Both the position numbers and the translations under genes were made by a program. Shown here in pieces: positions 25,535 through 33,574 of a DNA stretch of 64,000 nucleotides (the stretch's first letter is position 1; each line of letters opens with the position of its first letter). The notes beneath the pieces were generated by a model. The model was not told where the DNA came from. It worked only from the letters and a program-made list of their open reading frames with translations, and did not search any database. The DNA is from Flaviaestuariibacter flavus. GTDB taxonomy: Bacteria; Bacteroidota; Bacteroidia; Chitinophagales; Chitinophagaceae. The stretch spans positions 186,001 to 250,000 of the forward strand of contig NZ_SJZI01000052.1 of assembly GCF_004337505.1 (NCBI RefSeq). The letters are read 5' to 3'.

Positions 25535-25801
25535 ATGATGAATAAGCTGACAGACGCAGTAATTGTAGATGTGCGCACGCCGGACGAATACCGGCAGGAG
25601 CACTTCCCGAACGCAGTAAACATTCCCCTCGACCAGGTTGGCGCCCGTGCCGCTGAGATCAGGGCCTGGAACAAGCCGGTAGTGCTCTATTGCCGCAGTG
25701 GCAACCGGAGTGGCATGGCTTTGTCGCTGCTCAAGCTGCAAGGGCTTGCCGAGGTGTACAACGGCGGCGGTCTTGATGATATGAAACGCGAAGCCCGATA
25801 A
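25535..25801 (+). CDS. Single-domain rhodanese
   Basis: 88 residues. DVRTPDEYRQEHFPNAVNIPLDQV and the active-site loop CRSGNRSG mark a compact rhodanese (GlpE/PspE size) that moves sulfane sulfur between thiols. There is no signal peptide, so it acts in the cytoplasm. A second ATG one codon downstream is equally possible. It lies 27 bases after the MBL-rhodanese gene and has no operator of its own; probably co-transcribed. Confidence 0.93.
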   Translation: MMNKLTDAVIVDVRTPDEYRQEHFPNAVNIPLDQVGARAAEIRAWNKPVVLYCRSGNRSGMALSLLKLQGLAEVYNGGGLDDMKREAR

Positions 25802-26012
25802 CCCAAGCCGGTAACCGCCATGCGGGAGCATCGCTTCGTTACGAATCAATGATTCAGACGCATCGGTTGCGGGTTGAAGCAACGGTCGTAGGCAAAGGAA
25901 CGCCCGGTAAGGCTGTCTGGCCCGATCCCTATGTGTTCAATAAGGTGAATCTGATACAGTATAACTTAATAATGCAGCTGTCTTTCTGACGGCTTGTGAA
26001 AAAAAGAAGAGA

Positions 26013-26252
26013 ATGACTAGGAGAAGCTGGTACATTTTCAGGGTCCTGCGGCTGATTGCGGGACTCGCGATTGCCGGGTTTGGAATTTCAAACAGCTCGG
26101 CTGGTATGATAGCGGCAGGCGCCTTATTTTCAACCATGGCCTTGTTGAATATTGGAGGATGCGGGGCAGCCGGTTGCACGCGACGGATGGAAAACAACGT
26201 TTCACAACAAAAAAGGAAAATCGATTATGAAAAGCTGGATCTACCGCAATAA
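26013..26252 (+). CDS. DUF2892/YgaP-like small membrane protein
   Basis: 79 residues with two hydrophobic helices (LRLIAGLAIAGFGISN, IAAGALFSTMALLNIGGCGAAGC). The pattern is that of the membrane part of YgaP-type rhodaneses (DUF2892), which in other bacteria is fused to a rhodanese. GGCGAAGC supplies two cysteines near the membrane face. It overlaps the next gene by 26 bases. Likely part of a sulfur-transfer relay at the inner membrane (inference). Confidence 0.82.
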   Translation: MTRRSWYIFRVLRLIAGLAIAGFGISNSSAGMIAAGALFSTMALLNIGGCGAAGCTRRMENNVSQQKRKIDYEKLDLPQ

Positions 26253-26460
26253 GGTATACTTCATCGGGGCGATCGCAGGCGCTTCAGCCGGGTACCTGTA
26301 CTGGCGCAATGTGGGTTGCCTCACCGGCTCCTGTGCCATCACTTCCAACCCGCTAAGGAGTACACTCTATTTTGCCGGAATGGGCGCCTTGCTCTTCGGT
26401 TTTTTCAAAAAGGAACAAAAAGATACGAAGCCAGCAGGCAGCACTGAACAGCACGCTTAA
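26227..26460 (+). CDS. DUF6132-like small membrane protein
   Basis: 77 residues from the ATG at 26227. A membrane helix (VYFIGAIAGASAGYLYW) is followed by RNVGCLTGSCAITSNPLRSTLYFAGMGALLFGFFK, with a CLTGSC dicysteine motif like that of the DUF6132 family. It overlaps the DUF2892 gene and ends 10 bases before the second MBL-rhodanese gene. The cysteines and the context suggest handling of sulfane sulfur at the membrane. Function unproven. Confidence 0.8.
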   Translation: MKSWIYRNKVYFIGAIAGASAGYLYWRNVGCLTGSCAITSNPLRSTLYFAGMGALLFGFFKKEQKDTKPAGSTEQHA

Positions 26461-26470
26461 ACGATACGAT

Positions 26471-27826
26471 ATGCAGATCAAACAATGGGAAGACAAAAGC
26501 CTCGCGCACTTCAGCTACGCAGTGCTCAGTGATTGTGAAAAGAAGATTGTCCTCATCGACCCGGCACGCGATGCGTCACCTTATCTCGAGTATGCGGCTG
26601 CGGAAGGAGCTCAGATCGTGGGCGTGATCGAAACGCATCCGCATGCCGACTTTGTGAGCAGCCACCTGGAAGTACACGAAAAAGCAGGCGCTACGATCTA
26701 CGTGAGTGAGCTGGCCGGCGCTCAGTACCCACACGAGCCCCTCAAAGAAGGCAGTGAGCTGCGCATCGGCAAGGTGCTCCTGCGGGCGCTGCATACCCCC
26801 GGTCATTCGCCCGACAGCCTCTCGATCGTGCTGGAGCATGACGGCAAGCTAAAGGCGGCATTCACTGGTGACACGCTCTTTATCGGCGACTGCGGCCGTC
26901 CCGACCTGCGCGAGGGGGCGGGCGCCATGCAGGCTACGCGGGAAGACCTCGCCCGGCAGATGTATCACTCGCTGCGCGATAAATTGATGGCGCTGCCCGA
27001 CGATGTATTGCTGTACCCGGCGCACGGCGCAGGCACCTTATGTGGTAAGGCGCTCAGTAAGGCTTCGGTAAGTACCATCGGTGCCGAGCGGCAAACGAAC
27101 TGGTCGCTACAGGAAATGAGTGAGGCCGAATTCGTAGCGGAGCTGCTGTCTGATCAGCCTTTCGTGCCGAAATATTTCCCGTTTGATGTGGAGCTGAACC
27201 GCACAGGCGCGCCAGCATTGAAAGCCTCGTTACATGACGTCGTGATCGGCACTCCCGTAAACGAGAAGACTTTCGGGCGCCTGGATCCGCACACCTGGAT
27301 CATAGACGGTCGGAAAGAAGATGTGTTCAAGTCGGGTCACCTGCCACATTCGGTGAACCTGATGGAGGGCAACAAATTTGAGACCTGGCTAGGCTCGATC
27401 ATCGCACCTGGCGAACCGTTTTATCTCGCCGCAGAAGATGAGGGGCAGCTATGGCGTTTGCTCAGTCGTGCCGCCGCAATTGGCTATGAAGCGCAGATTC
27501 GGGAAGCCTTTGTGCTGCAGGGCGGTTCTGTGCGGGAAGAAACCTTTGATGTAGCTGCTTTCCGGGAAGGTCCAGACAGGTACACTGTTGTGGACGTGCG
27601 GAACCCGTCCGAGACGAGTCAAGGCAAGCCTTTTGGCCACAGCATCACCATCCCCTTGGCCGACCTCCGCGAGCGGGCCCACGATATTCCGACCGATAAG
27701 CCCATCGTGGTGCATTGCGCCGGTGGCTACCGAAGCGCAGCGGCAGCCTCCCTGCTGGCCTCCCTGACCGATGGCAACACCAAGGTCTATGACATGGGGG
27801 AGAATATCCGTAGTTTTCAGGTGTAG
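26471..27826 (+). CDS. Second metallo-beta-lactamase/rhodanese protein
   Basis: 451 residues from the ATG at 26471. MBL part: ETHPHADFVSSH (H56, H58, D60), TPGHSPDS, TGDTLFIGDCGRPDL. Rhodanese part: a degenerate first domain (WIIDGRKEDVFKSGH) and a second with C416-AGGYRS. It is a paralogue of the 24089 gene but clearly diverged (for example an insertion REGAGAMQATRED). Two copies in one island suggest different persulfide substrates or partners. The start follows DUF6132 by 10 bases, so it is part of the same transcript. Confidence 0.93.
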   Translation: MQIKQWEDKSLAHFSYAVLSDCEKKIVLIDPARDASPYLEYAAAEGAQIVGVIETHPHADFVSSHLEVHEKAGATIYVSELAGAQYPHEPLKEGSELRIGKVLLRALHTPGHSPDSLSIVLEHDGKLKAAFTGDTLFIGDCGRPDLREGAGAMQATREDLARQMYHSLRDKLMALPDDVLLYPAHGAGTLCGKALSKASVSTIGAERQTNWSLQEMSEAEFVAELLSDQPFVPKYFPFDVELNRTGAPALKASLHDVVIGTPVNEKTFGRLDPHTWIIDGRKEDVFKSGHLPHSVNLMEGNKFETWLGSIIAPGEPFYLAAEDEGQLWRLLSRAAAIGYEAQIREAFVLQGGSVREETFDVAAFREGPDRYTVVDVRNPSETSQGKPFGHSITIPLADLRERAHDIPTDKPIVVHCAGGYRSAAAASLLASLTDGNTKVYDMGENIRSFQV

Positions 27827-27886
27827 TCGGCGGCCTGCGGAACCGTTTCGCATCATTTGTTGCATGAATTTCATAAAACGCCCTGG

Positions 27887-27930
27887 GTGACTCCGGTCAC
27901 GTAGGGGCTTTTTTTATCCCCGCACCTTTG
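27887..27930 (+). promoter_or_regulatory. Operator and promoter of YeeE/YedE pair
   Basis: GTGACTCCGGTCAC (27887-27900), centre 27893.5; CACCTTTG -7 box at 27923-27930, 29.5 bp away. A TTG inside the -7 box is in frame with the gene but is not the start. Confidence 0.88.
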
Positions 27931-27945
27931 CTTAAAACTTTGAAT

Positions 27946-28509
27946 ATGCTCGAATTTCTCCGTCACCCTTGGCCCTGGTACATAGCCGGGCCGCTCATTG
28001 GCCTGATTGTGCCCACGCTGCTGCTGATCGGCAACAAGCACTTCGGCATCTCGGCAAACCTGCGGCATGCCTGCGCGGCTTGTTTTCCTGCAAGCATCCC
28101 GTTTTTTAAATACGAATGGAAGAAAGAGATCTGGAACTTCTTCTTCGTGGGCGGCATTTTCGTGGGCGCATTCCTGGCCGTATGGCTGCTGGCGAATCCG
28201 GAACCCATCGCGGTGCACCCGGAACTTACCAGGGAGCTTGCCGGTTATGGTATCCATGATCAAAGCAGGCTCCTGCCCGCCGAGATCTTCAGCTTCAGTA
28301 GTCTCTTTACTTTGCGTGGATTAATCCTGCTGGTGGGAGGAGGCTTCCTGGTGGGCTTTGGTGCCCGCTACGCCGGCGGCTGCACTTCCGGTCACGCCAT
28401 CATGGGCCTGAGCAATCTGCAGGTGCCCTCGCTCATTGCCACATGCTCCTTTATGGCCGGGGGCTTTATCATGGCCAACTGGATCCTTCCCTTCATTCTT
28501 TCCCTGTAA
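27946..28509 (+). CDS. YeeE/YedE-family sulfur transporter, first half
   Basis: 187 residues from the ATG at 27946. Four or five membrane helices and the family motif [20 protein letters not shown], whose Cys lines the thiosulfate/sulfane-sulfur path in YeeE. In many bacteria the transporter is split in two half-size genes; the second half follows 19 bases downstream. Inner-membrane transport of thiosulfate or sulfane sulfur is the family role. Transcription is predicted to be activated by the Crp/Fnr protein. Confidence 0.93.
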   Translation: MLEFLRHPWPWYIAGPLIGLIVPTLLLIGNKHFGISANLRHACAACFPASIPFFKYEWKKEIWNFFFVGGIFVGAFLAVWLLANPEPIAVHPELTRELAGYGIHDQSRLLPAEIFSFSSLFTLRGLILLVGGGFLVGFGARYAGGCTSGHAIMGLSNLQVPSLIATCSFMAGGFIMANWILPFILSL

Positions 28510-28528
28510 CTCTTAGAACATTTTCCTA

Positions 28529-29050
28529 ATGGAAAAAACACAAACTACAGCCGGCGCTCCGCAGGCTATCGATACCGATTTCGAAGTACGTAGCCTCGAC
28601 ACGATCTGTATTAACGAATCGCGCCAGGTGCACCCCTGGTGGTACAACTTCAAGTACCTGCTGGTAGGCTTGGTATTTGGCATCGTCTTCGTCAAGGCGG
28701 AGATCATCTCGTGGTTCCGCATCCAGGAGATGTTCCGCCTGCAAAGTTTTCATATGTACGGTGTCATCGGCTCCGCGGTCGCAGTCGGCATCATTTCCGT
28801 ATGGCTCATCAAGCGCTTTGGGGTGAAGACGATCTATGGCGAGCCGATCGAGTTTCATCCCAAGAAGTTCAACAAAGGACAAATCTACGGGGGCTTGCTT
28901 TTTGGCCTCGGCTGGGCCATGACCGGAGCCTGTCCGGGTCCGCTGTTCGCGCAGATCGCTTCCGGCTTCGGGGTGGTTGTTGTCGTGCTGCTGAGTGCCA
29001 TCGCCGGCACCTGGGTGTATGGCTACTTCCGCGAACGGCTTCCGCATTGA
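28529..29050 (+). CDS. YeeE/YedE-family sulfur transporter, second half
   Basis: 173 residues. A hydrophilic N-terminus of about 35 residues, then four membrane helices with the half-motif GLGWAMTGACPGPLFAQIASG, including the conserved Cys. It pairs with the preceding 187-residue half to give a complete YeeE-type fold. It ends 15 bases before the stop of the convergent MFS gene. Confidence 0.93.
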   Translation: MEKTQTTAGAPQAIDTDFEVRSLDTICINESRQVHPWWYNFKYLLVGLVFGIVFVKAEIISWFRIQEMFRLQSFHMYGVIGSAVAVGIISVWLIKRFGVKTIYGEPIEFHPKKFNKGQIYGGLLFGLGWAMTGACPGPLFAQIASGFGVVVVVLLSAIAGTWVYGYFRERLPH

Positions 29051-29064
29051 CCTGGCGCAATAGG

Positions 29065-30285
29065 TCAGGGGCAGATGACGCTGGTCCAAAGCAGCTTCCG
29101 GCTGCAGCACATCCGCACCTGCGCAACGAGCCCGGCGCCTGCGGTAATCGCCGATACCGCCCCAAAAGCTGCACCGATGCCAAAGGCGTCCGCGATCACA
29201 CCTGCAAGCAGTGCCCCGATCACATAACCGGCATCCCGCCAGAAGCGAAAGATCGCAAGCCCCTCTGCCCGTTGAGCAGGGTGCAGGTTCTCCGCGACGG
29301 TGGTAAGGAAGTTAGGGTATACCAGCGCCGTGCCGAGGCCGAGCATGGATACGAGTATCACATCGGCGGTGAAGCTGCTTTGAAAAGCTACCAACGCGAG
29401 CGCGATCGCCTGCACCCACATGCCCAGGATGATCAGTTGCTTTTTGCAAAAGCGGTCGCCGAGCCGGCCGGTCAGGAGCTGCCCAATGCCCCACACAGCG
29501 GGATATATGCCTGCAAGGATACCGACCTGGCCTGTGGTGTATCCTTTCTGCAACAGCAGAAAGGGAAGCAGGCCCCAGGTGATGCCGTCATTCAGGTTGT
29601 TCACGAGTCCATTGAGGGTGACGCTTCCGAGGTTGCTATGTTTGTAAGTCGTTTCTTTCCAGATGTTGCGGAGACGTGGGATCGGGCTCGATAGCCCTTC
29701 TGCGTGCACGAGTACGCCGGTGTCCTTTACAAACAGGAGGCTGAGCACAAGGCCTGCGACCGCGAAGAGTGCGCCCGGCGCGAAGGAAAGCACCCGGCTC
29801 CCCGCCGCCCCGCCGAGATAGGCCGCAAGGTAGGCAGCCAGGCCCACGGAAAGGTAGCCGGCGAATTCGTTAATGCCCATGGCAAGCCCACGGTTCTTCT
29901 CGCCGATAAGGTCGATCTTCATGATGACGGTAGTGGACCAGGCTAATCCCTGGTTGATTCCGAGTAGTACGTTGGCCAAAAGGATCCAGGTCCAGGCAGG
30001 GGCGTACATCAGCAGGAAGGGGACGGGCAGAGCGGCCAGCCAGCCCAAGATCAGTACCGCTTTGCGCGAATACCGCTTCATGAGGCATCGGGTGACCAGG
30101 TTGAAGAGCGCCTTGGTGGCGCCGAAAGCGATAATAAAGCTGAGGACCGCCGTTTTCCCATTGATGTGAAACTCCGAGGCGGCAAGCCCCGGCAGCACGG
30201 AGCGCTCCAGGCCGATCATGGCCCCCACGAAGGCGTTGATGAGCACCAGCAGCCAGAACTGCTTCCAGTTTTCCGTCAGTCGCAT
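29065..30285 (-). CDS. MFS exporter in the sulfur island
   Basis: 406 residues from the ATG at 30285 (MRLTENWKQF); the GTG at 30348 lies inside an operator and is rejected. Twelve membrane helices; NAFVGAMIGLERSVLPGLA in helix 1 and AYLSVGLAAYLAAYLGG are typical of an MFS subgroup found near sulfur and arsenic genes. The substrate is not readable. Its operator indicates shared control with the permease, persulfide-oxidising and YeeE genes, so export of a sulfur compound such as sulfite or thiosulfate is plausible. Confidence 0.88.
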   Translation of the reverse strand: MRLTENWKQFWLLVLINAFVGAMIGLERSVLPGLAASEFHINGKTAVLSFIIAFGATKALFNLVTRCLMKRYSRKAVLILGWLAALPVPFLLMYAPAWTWILLANVLLGINQGLAWSTTVIMKIDLIGEKNRGLAMGINEFAGYLSVGLAAYLAAYLGGAAGSRVLSFAPGALFAVAGLVLSLLFVKDTGVLVHAEGLSSPIPRLRNIWKETTYKHSNLGSVTLNGLVNNLNDGITWGLLPFLLLQKGYTTGQVGILAGIYPAVWGIGQLLTGRLGDRFCKKQLIILGMWVQAIALALVAFQSSFTADVILVSMLGLGTALVYPNFLTTVAENLHPAQRAEGLAIFRFWRDAGYVIGALLAGVIADAFGIGAAFGAVSAITAGAGLVAQVRMCCSRKLLWTSVICP

Positions 30286-30304
30286 CTCGTTGTTTGTTGA
30301 GGGT

Positions 30305-30348
30305 CGAAGTTGCGGCTGCAAAAGCATTCCTGGCGTGACTGCGGTCAC
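30305..30348 (-). promoter_or_regulatory. Operator and promoter of MFS gene
   Basis: GTGACTGCGGTCAC (30335-30348), centre 30341.5. On the minus strand the -7 box CAACTTCG (30312-30305) begins 29.5 bp from that centre, the same geometry as the three plus-strand targets. Confidence 0.85.
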
Positions 30349-30373
30349 GTAGTCCTCAGGTCCTTTTGCTCCC

Positions 30374-30399
30374 GTGACGTCTGTCGAAACGTACCTTAA
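30374..30399 (+). promoter_or_regulatory. Orphan copy of the autoregulated crp-like promoter
   Basis: GTGACGTCTGTCGA (30374-30387) followed by TACCTTAA (30392-30399), centre to box 11.5 bp. This is the arrangement, and much of the sequence (GTGAY-N4-GTCGAA-N3-TACCTT), of the regulator promoter at 22478. No regulator gene follows; it looks like a relic of a duplicated promoter. Confidence 0.55.
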
Positions 30400-30477
30400 A
30401 ATACGGCATAGGAAAGAAAGTGGTCTTTACCCAAAACCATGTTCTGAAAGCGATCGTTTTCACCATTGCCAAAAAAG

Positions 30478-30505
30478 GAAGCCCCGATCTTTCGATCGGG
30501 GCTTC
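30478..30505 (+). terminator. Hairpin next to a dispersed repeat
   Basis: GAAGCCCCGATC and GATCGGGGCTTC form a 12-bp perfect stem with a TTTC loop. Only weak T content follows. The same layout (stem ending GATC, TTTY loop, then a conserved 34-bp tail) recurs at 56671. No gene clearly reads into it. Confidence 0.6.
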
Positions 30506-30506
30506 T

Positions 30507-30540
30507 GTGCCCAGAACTAGCCTGAGTTCGAACTTTTTAG
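30507..30540. repeat. 34-bp dispersed repeat, copy 1
   Basis: Identical to 56704-56737 except for one base. It contains GTGCCCAGAACTAGCC, the 10-bp palindrome AGTTCGAACT and TTTTTAG. It directly follows a hairpin in both places. The rest of 30400-30766 holds no gene that I can see. Confidence 0.85.
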
Positions 30541-30766
30541 CCATAGATATTAGGCAAGCAATTGATTTCCAAGTGCGGTTGTTTTGAAAAGAAGTCTTAG
30601 AACTGGATGAATATTCAAGTTGTTTAAGAAACTCACTGTTTTGCTGAACTAGTTTCAGCGCAATGTTCACCGGCGTTTTATGAACAATTGGTAACGAATT
30701 TTTTTCGCAAATGCGATTGGACACGGCATCCCTCGAAACGCATTTTTGCTGAAGATTCTTACGGAA

Positions 30767-31340
30767 ATGACCACCCCCCAAATTGCCATCATTTATTATA
30801 GCCGTGGCGGGCATACGCAACGCATCGCGGAGGCGATCAAAAAGCGACTAACGGCCGGTGCAGCGGATGTGTTGCTGGTGCCTGTTGCCGAAGTGCCGGC
30901 AAAGATGGAAGCCATCATGGAGGCCCAGACGCTCATTTTCCGTACACCTACAAACTTCGGGAATGTGGCAGCCCCTTTCAAAGAATTTATGGATAGTACG
31001 GGTGCCTTTTGGTATAAGCAGGCCTGGAAGAATAAGCTGGCAGCGGGCTTTACGGTTTCTTCAACTACCAATGGCGACAAGTTGCACACCTTTGTATCGC
31101 TTGCTCTCTTCGCTGCGCAGCATAGCATGGTCTGGATTCCACTGGGCGTGTTGCCGCGCTTTATCAACGACCAACAAACCGATGGTCAGAACAGGCTAGC
31201 CAGCTATTGGCCTCATGGCTCAATGTGATAACGGGACTACCGCCGGCGAACTACATCCCGGCGACGAACTGACTGCTGAATTATTTGCCGTCCAGATCCT
31301 CGACGTTACCCGCCGACATGCGCATACCATTTTATCATAA
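30767..31340 (+). pseudogene. WrbA-like flavodoxin-fold oxidoreductase with frameshift
   Basis: From the ATG at 30767 the protein matches WrbA/NAD(P)H:quinone oxidoreductases: IAIIYYSRGGHTQRIAEAI (FMN phosphate loop), FRTPTNFGNVAAPFKEFMDSTG and SSTTNGDKLHTFVSLALF. The open frame stops at 31228 (LASYWPHGSM). At about 31205-31208 the +1 frame continues the family perfectly: IGLMAQCDNGTTAGELHPGDELTAE up to a stop at 31338-31340. Two bases appear lost (TATATT to TATT). It is either a recent inactivation or a sequence error. It begins a group with SnoaL-like, DoxX and Crp/Fnr genes. Confidence 0.85.
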
Positions 31341-31348
31341 AAACAAAC

Positions 31349-31708
31349 ATGACAAGAACTGAAATCGAGAGCTCGCTCACCGCGCTCAATCAGCTCGTGC
31401 TGGAAGGCAAGGTGCTCGAGGCCTTTGAAAAGTATTATCACAGCGATGTGACAATGCAGGAAAATAACTTGCTACCGACTATCTCAAAATCGGCCAACCG
31501 CGAAAGGGAGATCGCTTTCCTGGATAACATCGTGGAGTTCCGTAATGCACAGGTAAAAAGCGTTGCTATAGGGGACAACGTGTCGTTTGTACAATGGCAC
31601 TACGACTATACCCATAAGGAATGGGGAGTCCGCAACTACACGCAGGTTTCTGTTCAGCACTGGAAGGATGGCCAGATCATCAGCGAACAATTCATTTACT
31701 CAAACTAA
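31349..31708 (+). CDS. SnoaL-like/NTF2-fold protein
   Basis: 119 residues with the NTF2-like cone fold: LNQLVLEGKVLEAFEKYYHSDVTMQEN, then EIAFLDNIVEFRNAQVKSVAIGDNVSFVQWHYDYT and VSVQHWKDGQIISEQFIY. SnoaL-like proteins bind small hydrophobic ligands or act as isomerases/cyclases; the activity here is unknown. It starts 8 bases after the flavodoxin's true stop and lies 6 bases before DoxX, so these are one operon. Confidence 0.85.
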   Translation: MTRTEIESSLTALNQLVLEGKVLEAFEKYYHSDVTMQENNLLPTISKSANREREIAFLDNIVEFRNAQVKSVAIGDNVSFVQWHYDYTHKEWGVRNYTQVSVQHWKDGQIISEQFIYSN

Positions 31709-31714
31709 TCAAAT

Positions 31715-32224
31715 ATGAAACAATCATTTTTCGCTTCGCAGGAAACCATTGCCCCACTCTTTGTCCGCCTTTTATTGGGATTGGTGTTATTCCCGCACGG
31801 GGCACAAAAACTGTTCGGATGGTTCGGCGGTTCCGGGTTCGAAGGCACGATGGCTTATTTTACGGGAACTGTTGGCTTGCCTTGGATCATGGGCTTCCTG
31901 GTAATCCTCATCGAGGTATTTGGTTCGCTGTTCCTGATAGCGGGCTTCGCTACCCGGCTTTCGGCAATGGCAGTTGGCTGTGTGATGCTTGGAATCGTGG
32001 CAACTACGATGAACGACTACTTTTTTATGAACTGGTTCGGTGACCACAAATCGGAGGGAATGGAATACTTCCTTCTTGCGATTGGAATGGCATTATCGCT
32101 GGTGTCGGGCGGCGCCGGGAAATGGTCCGCAGACAACCTGGTCGCATCGCGTAAAGAAGCACGCCGGAAGCGTTCCGAAACAGATCTGGTACCTGGTATT
32201 TCTGCAAACAGGAAGACTGCCTGA
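31715..32224 (+). CDS. DoxX-family membrane protein
   Basis: 169 residues, four membrane helices. RLLLGLVLFPHGAQKLFGWFGGSGFEGTMAYF and LVILIEVFGSLFLIAGFATRL are the DoxX signatures. A hydrophilic Arg/Lys-rich tail of about 30 residues is unusual and may be read-on beyond the usual end. DoxX proteins are implicated in redox or thiol stress in the membrane. It shares the operon with the SnoaL-like gene and the broken flavodoxin. Confidence 0.9.
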   Translation: MKQSFFASQETIAPLFVRLLLGLVLFPHGAQKLFGWFGGSGFEGTMAYFTGTVGLPWIMGFLVILIEVFGSLFLIAGFATRLSAMAVGCVMLGIVATTMNDYFFMNWFGDHKSEGMEYFLLAIGMALSLVSGGAGKWSADNLVASRKEARRKRSETDLVPGISANRKTA

Positions 32225-32268
32225 TTGCATGTCGCAGCCTGGCGTTGCTCTTCCGCAAATCTTTCCGG

Positions 32269-32291
32269 GCCCCTGTAGTAACAGGGGCTTT
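32269..32291 (+). terminator. Terminator after DoxX
   Basis: GCCCCTGT and ACAGGGGC pair around an AGTA loop, followed by TTTG. It separates DoxX from the Crp/Fnr gene. Confidence 0.7.
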
Positions 32292-32359
32292 GCCAATGTC
32301 GCGCTATCCGGGAGTAGAAAATATTTTGGCTACTTTTAAGCGAAGCTTACTACCACATT

Positions 32360-32947
32360 ATGTACGATTTGCTGATTAAGCACTTTAACCGATACGTTTC
32401 ACTGACTCCGGAAGAGCAGGACTTGTGTATAGATTTTTTTCAGTACCGCAAGCTGCGAAAGCATCAATATCTTCTGCAGGAAGGTGATGTAAGCCGCCAC
32501 GAAACCTATATCCTCAAGGGCTGCATCCGTGTTTACGAAGTGGACGAAAAAGGGCAGGAGCATATCCTGCAGTTCGGCGTCGAAGACTGGTGGGTAGGAG
32601 ACCTGCTGAGCTACTGGACAGGCACGCCTTCTACGCTCAATATCGATTGCGTGGAGGACTGCGAGGTGTTGCAGATCACGCAGGAAAAGAACGAGGAGCT
32701 TTGTATGGCGATCCCTAAGCTGGAGCGGCATTTCAGAAAGCTCATACAGGCGGCATACGTGGCCTCACAACGCCGCATTCATTCCTCCATCAGCAAGACG
32801 GCCCTTGAACGTTACCAGGAATTTATCGCTAAATATCCCGAGATCGATCAGCGTGTTCCGAACCATTATATTGCTTCGTATCTTGGCATTACCCCCCAGA
32901 GCCTGAGCCGCGTGCGCAGCCACAAACCGAATAGTGCGCGCTCATGA
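32360..32947 (+). CDS. Second Crp/Fnr-family regulator
   Basis: 195 residues: cNMP-binding-like barrel (YLLQEGDVSRHETYILKGCIRVYEVDEKGQEHILQFG) and a C-terminal helix-turn-helix HYIASYLGITPQSLSRVR. The recognition helix (PQSLSRVR) differs from the sulfur regulator's SREVISR, so it should read another site. This Bacteroidota subgroup often stands next to small stress genes such as the flavodoxin, SnoaL and DoxX cluster just upstream and probably regulates them. Confidence 0.9.
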   Translation: MYDLLIKHFNRYVSLTPEEQDLCIDFFQYRKLRKHQYLLQEGDVSRHETYILKGCIRVYEVDEKGQEHILQFGVEDWWVGDLLSYWTGTPSTLNIDCVEDCEVLQITQEKNEELCMAIPKLERHFRKLIQAAYVASQRRIHSSISKTALERYQEFIAKYPEIDQRVPNHYIASYLGITPQSLSRVRSHKPNSARS

Positions 32948-32977
32948 TCGCCGGCGAATTTTTACGGAAAACAAAAC

Positions 32978-32985
32978 TATTTTTG
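32978..32985 (+). promoter_or_regulatory. -7 box of first HMA-AraC gene
   Basis: TATTTTTG, an exact TAnnTTTG match, only 4 bases before the ATG at 32990. No copper-type TATAA operator lies upstream, unlike the second regulator gene. Confidence 0.5.
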
Positions 32986-32989
32986 TTGC

Positions 32990-33550
32990 ATGCACCTGTT
33001 TATCAAAAATATGGTATGCGACCGCTGTATCATGGCGGTACAACGTACACTGGATCAGCAGGGCCTGGCATATACGGACGTCAGATTGGGCGAAGTGGAA
33101 CTTCCCGGTTCCCTATCTCAGGAGCAGCAGGAAGCGTTGAGAACTTCCTTAAGAGAAATAGGATTTGAGTTGCTGGATGATAAAAAGGCACGAATCGTAG
33201 AAAAAATAAAGAATGCAATCGTTTCACTGGTACACCGGGGCGATGACGAGTTTAACATGAAGCTATCCGCGTTGCTCGAAGAAAAGCTTCAAATGGATTA
33301 CCATTATCTCACCTCGCTTTTTACATCAATCGAAGGTGTGACCATTGAAAAGTATACTATACTGCAACGCATTGAAAAAGCTAAGGAGTTATTGGCGTAC
33401 AACGAATTGAGCCTGAGTGAGATCTCGTACCAGATGGGCTACAGCAGCGTTCAGCATTTATCCCAGCAATTCAAGAAGGTCACCGGGATGACGCCCTCCC
33501 AGTTCCGCAATCTGAAAGAAAACAACCGAAAGCCTTTAGACAAGGTTTGA
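32990..33550 (+). CDS. HMA-domain/AraC-type HTH regulator, copy 1
   Basis: 186 residues. The first 70 resemble a heavy-metal-associated domain: MHLFIKNMVC10DRC13IMAVQRTLDQQG, ending REIGFELLDDKK. The remainder is an AraC-type double helix-turn-helix: LLAYNELSLSEISYQMGYSSVQHLSQQFKKVTGMTPSQFR. It lacks the cupin or other sensor domain typical of AraC proteins. The CxxC suggests direct sensing of Cu(I) or a similar thiophilic metal, in line with the neighbouring CopA, CopZ and multicopper oxidase genes. Paralogous to the next gene. Confidence 0.85.
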   Translation: MHLFIKNMVCDRCIMAVQRTLDQQGLAYTDVRLGEVELPGSLSQEQQEALRTSLREIGFELLDDKKARIVEKIKNAIVSLVHRGDDEFNMKLSALLEEKLQMDYHYLTSLFTSIEGVTIEKYTILQRIEKAKELLAYNELSLSEISYQMGYSSVQHLSQQFKKVTGMTPSQFRNLKENNRKPLDKV

Positions 33551-33574
33551 TTCCTAAAATTATATAAACCGCTC

